A DNA stretch of 64,000 bases from Paracoccus contaminans (GTDB lineage: Bacteria > Pseudomonadota > Alphaproteobacteria > Rhodobacterales > Rhodobacteraceae). The DNA lies in contig NZ_CP020612.1 in assembly GCF_002105555.1 (NCBI RefSeq), forward strand, positions 709,001 through 773,000. Reading direction: 5' to 3'. Below, in pieces: positions 55,195 to 64,000 of this stretch (position 1 is the stretch's first letter; each line of letters opens with the position of its first letter). The notes beneath the pieces were generated by a model that was given only the letters and a program-made list of their open reading frames with translations, was not told the origin of the DNA and ran no database searches. The translations under genes and the position numbers were made by a program.

Positions 55195-55685
55195 GCGACC
55201 ACCTTGATGCGCAGCACGCGGCTTTGCAGATGGCGGGCGTGGCAGATGGCGATGGCCAGCGCATCGGCGGCATCCGGCCCGGCCAGGTCCACCCCCGGCA
55301 GGACCAGGCGGACCATGTGTTCGACCTGCTGCTTTTGCGCATGGCCGACGCCGACGATCGCCTTCTTCACCGCATTGGGGGCATATTCCCCGACCTCGAT
55401 CCCGGCCTGCGCCGGCGCGAGCAGCGCCACCCCCCGCGCCTGCCCCAGCTTCAGCGTGCCGACCGCGTCCTTGTTGACAAAGGTCTGTTCCACCGCGGCG
55501 GCATCGGGCGCATGGGCGGCGATGACCGCCGCAAGGCCCCGGTGCAGATCGCACAGCCGGGCCGCAAGACTGGCCGCGCCCGACCGCACGATGCCGTTCG
55601 CCACATGGGAGATGCGCGAGCCGTCCACCACGATCACGCCCCAGCCCATGTTCACCAGGCCGGGATCTATGCCCAGAACCCTCAT
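55191..55685 (-). CDS. ruvC: crossover junction endodeoxyribonuclease RuvC
   Basis: A 164-residue resolvase. [20 protein letters not shown] contains the first catalytic Asp, [20 protein letters not shown] a catalytic Glu and [15 protein letters not shown] the final acids. It is first in ruvC-ruvA-ruvB; a LexA-box-like sequence lies 33 bases upstream of the ATG. Confidence 0.97.
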   Translation of the reverse strand: MRVLGIDPGLVNMGWGVIVVDGSRISHVANGIVRSGAASLAARLCDLHRGLAAVIAAHAPDAAAVEQTFVNKDAVGTLKLGQARGVALLAPAQAGIEVGEYAPNAVKKAIVGVGHAQKQQVEHMVRLVLPGVDLAGPDAADALAIAICHARHLQSRVLRIKVVA

Positions 55686-55717
55686 CGCCTGCCTCGCTCG
55701 CCTTTTGCCCCCGGCTA

Positions 55718-55732
55718 GCACGAAGCGCGAAC
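55718..55732 (-). promoter_or_regulatory. candidate LexA (SOS) box upstream of ruvC
   Basis: On the minus strand GTTCGCGCTTCGTGC fits the alphaproteobacterial SOS box GTTC-N7-GTTC with one mismatch (GTGC for GTTC). Its position just before ruvC supports damage-induced control of ruvCAB. Confidence 0.45.
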
Positions 55733-55809
55733 ACCGCCTAGCGTCTTTTGGGCCGTTTGCTTGACACATGGCGCCAGCCTTGGGAAACCGGGCCAAACGG
55801 GGGAAATGC

Positions 55810-58644
55810 ATGTCGCCAGCACTGATTGCTGCGCTGCCGTTCATCGGGGCGCTGCTGCCGGGACTGATGGTCCGCGCGGGCCGGTCGGCCGCCGCGAGCG
55901 CCTGCGCCGCGGCGAGCGCGCTGGCGCTGCTGGGCCTGCTGCTGCATGCGCCCGCCATCACCGCAGGCGAGGTCATTGCCACGCGCATCCAGTGGATGCC
56001 GCAGATCGGCCTGAACGCCGATTTCCGGCTCGACGGGCTGGGGCTGCTGTTCGGGATCATGATCCTGGGGATCGGGCTGCTGGTCATCCTCTATGCCCGG
56101 CACTATCTGTCGCAGGCGGATGCGGCGGGGCCGTTCTTCACCTGGCTGATGCTGTTCCAGGGCGCGATGACGGGCATCGTGCTGTCGGACAACATCCTGA
56201 TGATGCTTGTCTTCTGGGAACTGACCTCGCTGTCCTCGTTCATGCTGATCGGGTTCTGGAAGCATCTGCCCGAGGGCCGGCAGGGCGCGCGCATGGCGCT
56301 GACCGTGACGGGCCTTGGCGGGCTGGCGATGATCGCCGGCTGCCTGATGCTGGGTCAGGTCGCGGGCAGTTACCGCCTCTCCGACATCCTTGCGGTGCGC
56401 GGGGCCATCCAGGGATCGCCCCTCTACCTGCCGGCGCTGGTGCTGATCCTGATCGGCGCCTTCACCAAGTCGGCGCAGTTCCCGTTCCATTTCTGGCTGC
56501 CCCGCGCGATGGCCGCGCCCACGCCGGTCAGCGCCTATCTGCACTCGGCTACGATGGTCAAGGCGGGCATCTTCCTGATGGCGCGGCTGTGGCCGGTGCT
56601 GGCAGGCACGCCCGAATGGACAGGCATCGTCGCCACCGCGGGGCTGGTGACGATGCTGGCCGGGGCGGTGATCGCGCTGTTTCAGGATGACCTGAAAGGG
56701 CTGCTGGCCTATTCCACGATCAGCCATCTGGGCCTCATCACCATGCTGCTGGGCCTTGGGACCGAGGAAGCGGCCGTCGCCGCCGTGTTCCACATCATCG
56801 CCCATGCGACCTTCAAGGCGGCGCTGTTCATGGCCGCCGGCATCGTCGATCACGAAGCGCATACCCGCTCGATCGCCAGGCTGGGCGGGCTGCGCAGGCT
56901 GATGCCCCTGACCTTCGCCATCGTGCTGGTCGCCGCGCTGTCGATGGCGGGGATCCCGCCCTTCAGCGGCTTCATTTCCAAGGAACTGATGCTGGAAAAC
57001 GCCGCGCGCGCCGATCTCGGCGGGATGGCCTGGCTGGTGGGCGCGCTGGCGACGCTGGGGGCGCTGGTCTCGGTCGCCTATTCGCTGCGGATGATCGTGC
57101 ATGTCTTCCTGGGACCGGTGCGCCAGGATCATCCGGCCCCGCCGCATGATCCGGGCATCGGGCTGTGGCTGGCCCCCGCGCTGCTGGCGGCGCTGGTGGT
57201 CGTGGGGGGGCTGGCACCGAACCTGACCTTGGGTTGGCTGGTCGAGGCCGCCGCGGCCGCCGTCACGGGCGCGCATCCGCACCCCCATTTCGCGCTGTGG
57301 CATGGCTTTACCCCGGCGTTGAAGATGTCGCTGGCGGCGATCCTGGGGGGCGCGGCGCTGCTGGCGCTGTGGCGGCCGGCCAACGGGCTGAGGCTGGCGC
57401 TGCCCCGCCCCGACGCGGGGGCGATCTTTGACGACATGACCGGGACGGCGGCGGCCTGGGCGCGCCGGTTCACGAGCGGCGTCACCAACGGGTCGATGTC
57501 GCGGGCGCTGGCGCTGCTGATGCTGACGGCCACCGCGGCGGGCTTTGCCGCCTGGCAGACCGGCCGGGCCGGGCCCGAGGTGCGTCCCATGCTGCCCGTC
57601 ACCCCGATCGCGGCCCTGGGCTGGGTGATGGCGATGCTGGCCACCGGCACGATGGTCGCGCTGCATCGCCGCCGCATCCTCGCGCTGGTGCTGGTGGGGA
57701 TCGTGGGGCTGATCGTCAGCTGCGCCTTTGTCTATCTGTCCGCCCCCGACCTGGCCCTGACGCAGATCACGGTCGAGGTGGTGACGGTCATGCTGCTGCT
57801 GCTGGCGCTGAACTTTTTGCCCAAGCGGACGGTGCTGGACACCGGCAACGTCAAGCGCGGCGCCGACGCCTTCGTGGCCGCGCTGACCGGCCTTGGCGTC
57901 GGCATCCTGGCCTATGCGATCATGCGGCGCGATTTCGCCTTTCCGTCGATCAAGGACTACATGCTGGCCACCAGCCACGATCTGGGGGGCGGCGACAACG
58001 TGGTGAACGTGATCCTGGTCGATTTCCGCGGCTATGACACCTATGGCGAGATCACCGTTCTGGGCATCGCCGCGCTGACCATCTTTGCGCTGACCGAAAC
58101 GCTGCTGGCCGGGCGGTCGGGGCGGCGCCTTTCGGCGTGGAAGGGCGACATGCGCCGCGCGGGTGACCGGCACCCGCTGATGCTGGTGGTGGCGACGCGG
58201 GTTCTGCTGCCGATCTCGCTGGTGGTGGGGCTGTATATCTTCCTGCGCGGGCACAATGCGCCGGGGGGCGGCTTCGTCGCGGGGCTGATCGTATCGGTGG
58301 CGCTGGTCATGCAATACATGGCCTCGGGCTTTGCCTGGGCGATGCAGCGCCAGAACATCCCCTATCACACGCTGATCGGGCTGGGCGTGCTGTGTGCGGG
58401 CATCACCGGCGCGGGCGCCTGGTTCGCGGGCAAGCCGTTCCTCACCTCGGCCTTCGGTTATGTTCACCTGATCGGGGTCGAGCCGTTCGAGCTTGCCACC
58501 GCCATGGGCTTTGACACCGGCGTGTTCCTGGCAGTCGTGGGCGCGGTGATGCTGGCGCTGAACTCGCTCTCGCGGATCGCCCGCGCCGCCGGCCAGCGCG
58601 TGAACGCCGAGCCGATGGACATCCACCCCGAAAGGCCGCGCTGA
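55810..58644 (+). CDS. mrpA: Na+(K+)/H+ antiporter subunit A fused to subunit B (MrpA/MrpB, PhaAB type)
   Basis: A 944-residue membrane protein. The first part resembles complex I Nuo[60 protein letters not shown] and the proton-path segment [17 protein letters not shown]. The last 180 residues ([24 protein letters not shown], [20 protein letters not shown]) form an MrpB domain, so A and B are fused as in the pha system of rhizobia. The ATG at 55810 follows GGGGAAATGC, and TTGACA at 55761-55766 may be the promoter -35. It is the first gene of the six-gene mrp operon. Confidence 0.95.
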   Translation: MSPALIAALPFIGALLPGLMVRAGRSAAASACAAASALALLGLLLHAPAITAGEVIATRIQWMPQIGLNADFRLDGLGLLFGIMILGIGLLVILYARHYLSQADAAGPFFTWLMLFQGAMTGIVLSDNILMMLVFWELTSLSSFMLIGFWKHLPEGRQGARMALTVTGLGGLAMIAGCLMLGQVAGSYRLSDILAVRGAIQGSPLYLPALVLILIGAFTKSAQFPFHFWLPRAMAAPTPVSAYLHSATMVKAGIFLMARLWPVLAGTPEWTGIVATAGLVTMLAGAVIALFQDDLKGLLAYSTISHLGLITMLLGLGTEEAAVAAVFHIIAHATFKAALFMAAGIVDHEAHTRSIARLGGLRRLMPLTFAIVLVAALSMAGIPPFSGFISKELMLENAARADLGGMAWLVGALATLGALVSVAYSLRMIVHVFLGPVRQDHPAPPHDPGIGLWLAPALLAALVVVGGLAPNLTLGWLVEAAAAAVTGAHPHPHFALWHGFTPALKMSLAAILGGAALLALWRPANGLRLALPRPDAGAIFDDMTGTAAAWARRFTSGVTNGSMSRALALLMLTATAAGFAAWQTGRAGPEVRPMLPVTPIAALGWVMAMLATGTMVALHRRRILALVLVGIVGLIVSCAFVYLSAPDLALTQITVEVVTVMLLLLALNFLPKRTVLDTGNVKRGADAFVAALTGLGVGILAYAIMRRDFAFPSIKDYMLATSHDLGGGDNVVNVILVDFRGYDTYGEITVLGIAALTIFALTETLLAGRSGRRLSAWKGDMRRAGDRHPLMLVVATRVLLPISLVVGLYIFLRGHNAPGGGFVAGLIVSVALVMQYMASGFAWAMQRQNIPYHTLIGLGVLCAGITGAGAWFAGKPFLTSAFGYVHLIGVEPFELATAMGFDTGVFLAVVGAVMLALNSLSRIARAAGQRVNAEPMDIHPERPR

Positions 58645-58991
58645 TGGAGATCTTGATCGCATCCGCCATCGGCTTCATGACCGCCGCGGGCGTCTATCTG
58701 ACGCTGCGCAAGCGCAGCTTTGCGGTGGTGCTGGGCATGACGATGCTGAGCTATGCCACCAACCTGTTCCTGTTCGCCGCCGGCCGCATCGTCGTGGACC
58801 AGCCGCCCGTCCTGCGCGATGGCGTCACCGCCTATACCGACCCGATCCCGCAGGCGCTGGTGCTGACGGCCATCGTCATCTCGTTCGGGATGACGGCGGT
58901 CGTGGTGCTGATGGCGCTCGGCGCCTTTCTGGAAGGGGGCGACGACCGGGTGGACCTGCCCCGGCGCGAACGGGGCGGAGCGGACCGATGA
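58644..58991 (+). CDS. mrpC: Na+/H+ antiporter subunit C (MrpC)
   Basis: A 115-residue NuoK-like protein with three membrane helices; GVYLTLRKRSFAVVLGMTML and ALVLTAIVISFGMTAVVVLM are typical. Its ATG overlaps the upstream stop (TGATG) and its end overlaps the mrpD start, so it is tightly coupled within the operon. Confidence 0.95.
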   Translation: MEILIASAIGFMTAAGVYLTLRKRSFAVVLGMTMLSYATNLFLFAAGRIVVDQPPVLRDGVTAYTDPIPQALVLTAIVISFGMTAVVVLMALGAFLEGGDDRVDLPRRERGGADR

Positions 58992-60582
58992 ACCACTGGC
59001 TGATCGCGCCCGTCGTGCTGCCGGCCTTTGTCGGCTCGCTGATCGTGCTGGGCATGCGCCATGACCTGGTCCTGCAACGCGTTGCCTCGATTGCGGCCAC
59101 GGCGCTGCAACTGGCCATCGCCGTCTGCCTGATGGTGCAGGCGATGGACGGGACGGTGCAGGTCTATCGGCTGGGCAACTGGGCCGCGCCCTTCGGCATC
59201 GTGCTGATGCTGGACAGGCTGGCGGCGCTGATGCTGGTGCTGACGGCGGGGCTGGCGCTGGTGGTGCAGCTCTACGCCCTCGGCTCGGGCTGGGATCGCA
59301 AGGGCTGGCATTTCCATGCGCTGTGGCAGTTCCAGCTGATGGGCCTGTCCGGCGCCTTCCTGACCGGAGACGCCTTCAACCTGTTCGTGTTCTTCGAGAT
59401 CCTGCTGATCGCCAGCTATGGGCTGATGATCCACGGGGGGGCGATCTGCGGCTGCGCGCCGGGGTGCAGTATGTCGTCTACAACCTTGCCGGATCGTCGC
59501 TGTTCCTGGCGGCGCTGGGAACCATCTATGCCGTGACCGGCACCCTGAACATGGCCGACCTGTCGGTGCGCGTCGCGCAGATGCCCGCCACCGACACCGC
59601 GCTGCTCAGGGTGGGGGCGGTGCTGCTGATGCTGGTCTTTGCCATCAAGGCGGCGCTGGTGCCGCTGCATTTCTGGCTGCCGGCGACCTATGCCCGCGCG
59701 CCCGGCCCGGTCGCCGCGCTGTTTGCGATCATGACCAAGGTCGGGGTCTATGCGATCATCCGCTTCTTCACCCTCGTCTTTCCCGCCGACAGCGTGATCG
59801 AACGCTTCGGCGCCGATCTGCTGCTGCCGGCGGCGCTGGTCACGCTGATCGTCGGGCAGGTGGGCGTTCTCGGCTCGCGCCATCTGGGGCGCATGGCGGC
59901 CTTTGCCGCGCTTGGCTCGGTCGGCACGCTGATGGCCGCGGTGGCGCAGTTCCGCCAGCCGGGGCTGGCCGCGGGGATCTGGTATCTGGCCCATTCGACG
60001 CTGGCCTCCGCCGCGCTGTTCCTGGCGGTCGATCTGATCGGCGCGCGGCGCAGCGGGGGCAGCCTCGCGCTGCGCCCGCTGCCGCCGATCGCGCAGGGCG
60101 GGATCGTGGGGGCGCTGTTTCTTGCCGCAGCCATCGGCATTGCCGGTTTGCCGCCCCTGTCGGGGTTCCTGGGCAAGCTGGCGATCCTTCAGGCCGTGCG
60201 CAACGGGGATGCGCCGGTGCTGATCTGGGCCTGCATGCTCGGCGCCTCGCTGGCGGCGATCTATGGGCTGGCGCGGGCCGGATCGCTGGTATTCTGGCGC
60301 GCCCACCAGCAAGGCGTGGCGCCTGCCGTCGAGGGCCGCCCCCGCCCTGATCTGCGCCCCCTGCCCCCGCGGGTCGAGCCGGAGGAGCCGGTGCAGGATC
60401 TGCCCGATGCCGCCTCGCCCGCGCTGGCGCTGGCGGCGGCGGCGGCGCTGGTCGCGGCCATGGCGCTGCTGACCATCATGGGCGGGCCGGTGATGCGCTA
60501 TGCGCAGGAAACCGCCCGCCAGCTGGCCGACCCCGCCGCCTATGTCCAGGCGGTACTGACCGGGCAGGAGGGGACGAAATGA
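58988..60582 (+). CDS. mrpD: Na+/H+ antiporter subunit D (MrpD), frameshifted in this sequence
   Basis: A NuoM/N-like membrane protein read in two frames. The first has FQLMGLSGAFLTGDAFNLFV and EILLIASYGLMIHGG. At the G7 run 59435-59441 one extra G would join it to DLRLRAGVQYVVYNLAGSSL and the rest: FAIKAALVPLHFWLPATYAR, GIAGLPPLSGFLGKLAILQA. The joined protein has 531 residues, the usual length. All neighbours of the operon are intact, so a missing base in the sequence is the likely cause. Confidence 0.92.
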
Positions 60583-61070
60583 TCCGCCGCATCCTGCCCC
60601 ATCCCCTGCTGTCGCTGGCGGTCGCGCTGGTCTGGATGCTGCTGGTCAACCGCCTGGCCTGGGGCTCGGCCGTGTTCGCGCTGGTGCTGGGGCTGGTGAT
60701 CCCCGCCGTCACCGCGCCCTATTGGCCCGGACGCCCGCGCATCGGCAGCCCCCTGCGCATCGCAGCCTATGGGCTGATCGTGCTGTGGGACATCATCAAG
60801 GCCAACCTGGCAGTGGCGCGGATCGTGCTGTTCATGCCGCGCGCCGCCCTGCGGCCCTGCTGGCTGACAGTGCCGCTGGACCTGACCTCGCCCGAGGCGA
60901 TCACGGTGCTGGCCTCGACCATCACGCTGACCCCCGGCACCGTTAGCTGCGATCTGTCCGAGGACGGGCGCGCCCTGCTGATCCACTGCCTGCACGCGCC
61001 CGATCCGGCCTCGGTCCTGGACGAGATCAAGACCCGTTACGAGGCCCGCCTGAAGGAGATATTCCGGTGA
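60579..61070 (+). CDS. mrpE: Na+/H+ antiporter subunit E (MrpE)
   Basis: A 163-residue protein with two or three N-terminal helices and a cytoplasmic end. YGLIVLWDIIKANLAVARIV and the segment LASTITLTPGTVSCDLSEDG are signatures. ATGA overlap with mrpD and overlap with mrpF show translational coupling. Confidence 0.94.
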   Translation: MIRRILPHPLLSLAVALVWMLLVNRLAWGSAVFALVLGLVIPAVTAPYWPGRPRIGSPLRIAAYGLIVLWDIIKANLAVARIVLFMPRAALRPCWLTVPLDLTSPEAITVLASTITLTPGTVSCDLSEDGRALLIHCLHAPDPASVLDEIKTRYEARLKEIFR

Positions 61071-61342
61071 CGATCCTGGAACTCGCGCTCGGCTTTGCGA
61101 TCGGCTGCTATGTGCTGGCGCAGCTGTTCTGCCTTTACCGCGTGGTGATCGCCCCCGGGCTGTCAGACCGGGTGCTGGCACTGGACACCATGACGATCAA
61201 CATGATCGCCCTGATCACCCTGTTCGGCATCCGCCAGGGCACGGCGATCTATTTCGAGGCGACGATGCTGTTCGCGCTGGTCGGCTTTGTGTCCACCGTC
61301 GCCTTTGCCAAGTTCGTGCTGCGCGGGGACATCATCGAATGA
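61067..61342 (+). CDS. mrpF: Na+/H+ antiporter subunit F (MrpF)
   Basis: A 91-residue, three-helix protein. LYRVVIAPGLSDRVLALDTM is the family motif, followed by a hydrophobic segment (TAIYFEATMLFALVGFVSTV) and the short tail FVLRGDIIE. It overlaps both neighbours by four bases. Confidence 0.94.
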   Translation: MTILELALGFAIGCYVLAQLFCLYRVVIAPGLSDRVLALDTMTINMIALITLFGIRQGTAIYFEATMLFALVGFVSTVAFAKFVLRGDIIE

Positions 61343-61743
61343 CCGCGCCGGCCGAGATCGCCATTGCCGCGCTGCTGGTCATCGGCGGCGCCTTCGGCGC
61401 GGTGGGCAGCTGGGCGCTGGTGCGCCTGCCCGACCCGATGACGCGCCTGCACGGCCCGACCAAGGCGGCCACGCTGGGCGTGGGCGCGGTGCTGGTCGCA
61501 TCCATGGCGGCCATGTGGTTTCGCCACGGGATCGTCAGCTGGCATGAACTGCTGGTCGCGCTGTTCCTGTTCGTCACCGCGCCGCTGACGGGGCTGTTCA
61601 TCGCCAAGGCGCATCTGCACCTGTCCTGGCAGCGGGACGAACTGCCCCGTCCGGGCGCCGATACCGACTGGGCCACCTATGCCGAGCGCGCGGCGGCAAA
61701 CCCGGCAACCGAAGCAGCCCCCCCGCCCCCGCACCGCCGCTGA
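61339..61743 (+). CDS. mrpG: Na+/H+ antiporter subunit G (MrpG)
   Basis: A 134-residue last subunit. GSWALVRLPDPMTRLHGPTK is the MrpG signature, with two further helices (ELLVALFLFVTAPLTGLFIA) and a hydrophilic tail. The Mrp complex exchanges Na+ or K+ for H+ and supports pH and salt tolerance. Confidence 0.94.
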   Translation: MTAPAEIAIAALLVIGGAFGAVGSWALVRLPDPMTRLHGPTKAATLGVGAVLVASMAAMWFRHGIVSWHELLVALFLFVTAPLTGLFIAKAHLHLSWQRDELPRPGADTDWATYAERAAANPATEAAPPPPHRR

Positions 61744-61830
61744 GGGGCGCAGCCCCCCTGCACCCGCGGCCGCGCGGACCTGACCCGTTCCGCGATGATG
61801 CCGGGCGGCATGGCCCTTGCGCCTTCCCCC

Positions 61831-62763
61831 TCAGCGGCGGGGATGGGCGGCGCGATGGACGGCCAGCAGATGCGCGTCATCCACGCCGGTATAGACCTGC
61901 GTGGTCGAAAGACTGGCATGGCCCAGCAGTTGCTGGATGGTGCGTAGATCGCCCCCTGCCGCCAGCAGATGCGTTGCAAAGCTGTGGCGCAGCGCATGCG
62001 GTGTGGCCGTTTCCGGCAGGCCCAGCGACTGACGCAGTGAAACCATCGCCTGCTGCACCGCGCCCGGCGCCAGCCTGCCCCCCCGCACCCCCCGGAACAG
62101 GGGCGCGCCGGGCGAGGGGGACCAAGGCGCCAGGCGCAGATATTCCCCCACCGCGGCAGCGGCGACCGGCAGCACCGGCACCACGCGCTCGCGCCCGCCC
62201 TTGCCCTTGATGACCAGCGTGTCGCCGAAGGGCCAGTCCTCGCCGTCCAGCGCCAGCGCCTCGGATATGCGCAGGCCAAGGCCGTAAAGCATCGTCAGCA
62301 CAGCCGCATCACGCGCCGCGACCCAGGGCGTGGGATGGCGCGTGCCCGCCAGCGCCAGCACCGCGCGCGCCTGATCGACAGGAATGGGCCGGGGCAGGCT
62401 GCGCCGATAGCGTGGCCCGCGCGCCGAAAGGGCGCGGCTGGCGTCAAAGCCCTCGCGGTCGGACAGCCAGCGCAGAAAGCTTCGCACCGCTGACAGGCGG
62501 CGCGCCAGGCTGCGCGGCGACAGGCCGCGGGCGCGCTCGGCCCCGGCAAAGGCGCGCATGTCGGTCTGGGTCAGCGCCGTCAGGGTTCCGGGCAGCGCAG
62601 GGGCGCCGTGATAGCCGCCCAGGAAGGACAGGAAGGCCAGCAGGTCACCCTGATAGGCCGTAATGGTATGGGCCGAGCGGCCGCGGACGGCCCGCTCGCC
62701 CTCGAGCCATCGGGCCAGCGCATCGGCCATCGCAGGGGCCAGCGCCAGCGGCGGCCCGGTCAT
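61831..62763 (-). CDS. xerC: tyrosine recombinase XerC
   Basis: A 310-residue site-specific recombinase. The N-terminal core-binding domain contains HTITAYQGDLLAFLSFLGGY. The catalytic domain has the Arg in LYGLGLRISEALALDGEDWP, the His-x-x-Arg in HALRHSFATHLLAAGGDLRT, the His in LLGHASLSTT and the Tyr in QVYTGV. With XerD it resolves chromosome dimers at dif. Its start overlaps the end of the DUF484 gene, the same linkage (DUF484-xerC) as in many Proteobacteria. Confidence 0.93.
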   Translation of the reverse strand: MTGPPLALAPAMADALARWLEGERAVRGRSAHTITAYQGDLLAFLSFLGGYHGAPALPGTLTALTQTDMRAFAGAERARGLSPRSLARRLSAVRSFLRWLSDREGFDASRALSARGPRYRRSLPRPIPVDQARAVLALAGTRHPTPWVAARDAAVLTMLYGLGLRISEALALDGEDWPFGDTLVIKGKGGRERVVPVLPVAAAAVGEYLRLAPWSPSPGAPLFRGVRGGRLAPGAVQQAMVSLRQSLGLPETATPHALRHSFATHLLAAGGDLRTIQQLLGHASLSTTQVYTGVDDAHLLAVHRAAHPRR

Positions 62764-63518
62764 TCCCGCAGCCAGCGGATCAGCACCAGCCGGAACACCT
62801 GCGCAAAGAACCGCAGCAGGTCGGTCCCGTGCGCGGGCGAAAACCGGGTCGGCTCGAGCGATCCCATCAGCAGCAAGGCCGGGCGCCGGCCGGGGCCGAG
62901 GTCGAGCGGCAGCAGCGCCTCGGACGCGACATCGGTGCCGTGAACGGCGCGCGTCTCGGCGCTGGCGCGGCGCAGCACGATATCATCGCCGCGCGGCGCC
63001 TTGCGGCCGGCGGCGATCATCCGCGCCACGCTGCCTTCGGGCAGCACGACCAGCGGGCCGGAATCGCCGTCGGGCGCCGCGGCGCCCTGGGCCGATTCCA
63101 TCACCAGCCTCAGCGTCTCGACCCGCAGGATGGGGGCGGCATCGGTTTCCAGCGTTTCCAGAAACGCCGCGAAATCCAGCGGTTCAAGCAGCGCCAACAC
63201 GGCGCGGTGGACGACCTGCGTGCCGGACTGGTTTTCATAGGCCGCGGAAATCACGCTTTCATGGGTGCTTTCCAGCCGGTCGAGCCGGCGTTCCAGCGCC
63301 TCCATCGCGCGGCCGCGGATATCGACGACATTGTCGCCCAGCTCGGCCTCGCGCGCGGCCACCAGCGCGCGCATCAGCGCGCGATCGCCCAGGATCAGCG
63401 CCGGATCGGCAAGCAGCCGGCTGCGCGTGGCCTCGTCCAGTCCGGCCGTATCCGGCCCGGCCCCGTCGGGCGAGATCCCGTCGGGTGCGCCCGCATCGCT
63501 GGGCCGATCCTGGGTCAC
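62760..63518 (-). CDS. DUF484 family protein (GAF-like)
   Basis: A 252-residue cytoplasmic protein. The GTG at 63518 overlaps the fsa stop (GTGA). A helical N-terminal part ([40 protein letters not shown]) is followed by a GAF-like domain, including [20 protein letters not shown] and the closing [23 protein letters not shown]484 is linked with xerC in many bacteria; its function is not established. Confidence 0.88.
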   Translation of the reverse strand: MTQDRPSDAGAPDGISPDGAGPDTAGLDEATRSRLLADPALILGDRALMRALVAAREAELGDNVVDIRGRAMEALERRLDRLESTHESVISAAYENQSGTQVVHRAVLALLEPLDFAAFLETLETDAAPILRVETLRLVMESAQGAAAPDGDSGPLVVLPEGSVARMIAAGRKAPRGDDIVLRRASAETRAVHGTDVASEALLPLDLGPGRRPALLLMGSLEPTRFSPAHGTDLLRFFAQVFRLVLIRWLRE

Positions 63519-64000
63519 GAACCGATCTTCTGGCCGGTCTTGGCCCAGTCGGCGTTGAACTGCTCCAGGCCCTTGTCGGTCAGGACATGGTTTGCCATCG
63601 CCTTGATGACGGCGGGCGGGGCGGTGATCACGTCGGCCCCGATGCGCGCGCATTCGATGATATGGTTCACCGAACGGATCGAGGCGGCCAGGATGTTCGT
63701 CTCGAACCCGTAATTGTCATAGATCGTGCGGATATCGGCGATCAGTTCCATCCCGTCCAGCCCGATATCATCCAGCCGGCCGATGAAGGGGCTGACGAAG
63801 GTCGCGCCGGCCTTGGCGGCAAGGATCGCCTGCGCCGAGGTGAAGCACAGCGTCACATTGACCATGTGCCCCTCGTCGCTCAGCGCCTTGCAGGCTTTCA
63901 GCCCGTCCCAGGTCAACGGCACCTTGACGGTGACATTGGGGGCGATGGCGGCCAGGTGCTTGCCCTCGCGGATCATGTCGTCGGCCTTGTCGGACACGAC
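63515..64000 (-). CDS. fsa: fructose-6-phosphate aldolase / transaldolase-like, 5' end outside window
   Basis: The last 161 residues of a short transaldolase-family protein. [20 protein letters not shown] contains the Schiff-base Lys, [20 protein letters not shown] and [19 protein letters not shown] follow, and [20 protein letters not shown] is near the end. The family (about 215-220 residues) cleaves fructose 6-phosphate or acts as transaldolase. About 55 residues are missing at the window edge. Confidence 0.9.
   Translation of the reverse strand, partial: VVSDKADDMIREGKHLAAIAPNVTVKVPLTWDGLKACKALSDEGHMVNVTLCFTSAQAILAAKAGATFVSPFIGRLDDIGLDGMELIADIRTIYDNYGFETNILAASIRSVNHIIECARIGADVITAPPAVIKAMANHVLTDKGLEQFNADWAKTGQKIGS

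Overview
The window is about 64 kb of high-GC chromosome. It has dense, ATGA-overlapping operons and the gene content of an alphaproteobacterium of the Rhodobacteraceae, most like Paracoccus: a petPR-type MarR/response-regulator pair, ruvCAB, a fused MrpA/B antiporter operon, a Zur-boxed znu locus, PtsP with a GAF domain, and a divergent PopZ-like gene after tolC. The identification rests on protein motifs and gene order read by eye; no database search was run.

Layout. 1-1.85 kb is decayed accessory DNA: a lower-GC type II restriction endonuclease pseudogene (PmeII-like) and a scrap of an FMN-dependent alpha-hydroxy-acid dehydrogenase. 1.85-13.7 kb (minus strand) is the most distinctive block, read in the order marR, hmgA, formylglycine-generating enzyme, Tat-exported sulfatase, fahA, maiA, self-sufficient CYP116B-type P450, TRAP dctP-dctQ-dctM. 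It contains the complete homogentisate ring-cleavage route, a sulfatase with its own activating enzyme, a hydroxylase and an importer. I infer uptake and mineralisation of (sulfated) aromatic acids through homogentisate. The maiA and P450 frames run together without a stop, and a 14-bp motif from the hmgA promoter recurs at their junction. 14.2-17.3 kb is the zinc uptake locus znuA / zur-znuCB with a palindromic Zur box. 17.3-31.3 kb holds housekeeping genes: ptsP, lysC, DUF1178, waaA, tRNA-Cys, an OsmC-like gene, argG, ilvA, an HPt protein next to an RsbU-type phosphatase, an L,D-transpeptidase, sixA and argB. 31.3-34.4 kb is a large RTX protein. 34.5-41.6 kb holds a FemAB-like acyltransferase, ilvE, petPR and the dTDP-rhamnose operon rfbCBDA. 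41.7-55.7 kb holds rsmD, mogA, a PIMT-like gene with tolC and the popZ-like gene, surE-pcm-M23 lipoprotein, a TauE/TIGR02186 pair, a DUF305 protein, an aminotransferase and ruvCAB. 55.8-61.7 kb is the Mrp cation/proton antiporter operon. 61.8-64 kb is fsa (cut by the window edge)-DUF484-xerC.

Quality note. Four long genes (waaA, the RTX gene, the popZ-like gene, mrpD) are each broken by what looks like one missing base in a G/C homopolymer of 6-8. In each case adding one base restores a full-length protein. This pattern looks more like sequencing error than gene decay. In contrast, the first 1.85 kb and the pieces around ruvB look genuinely eroded.
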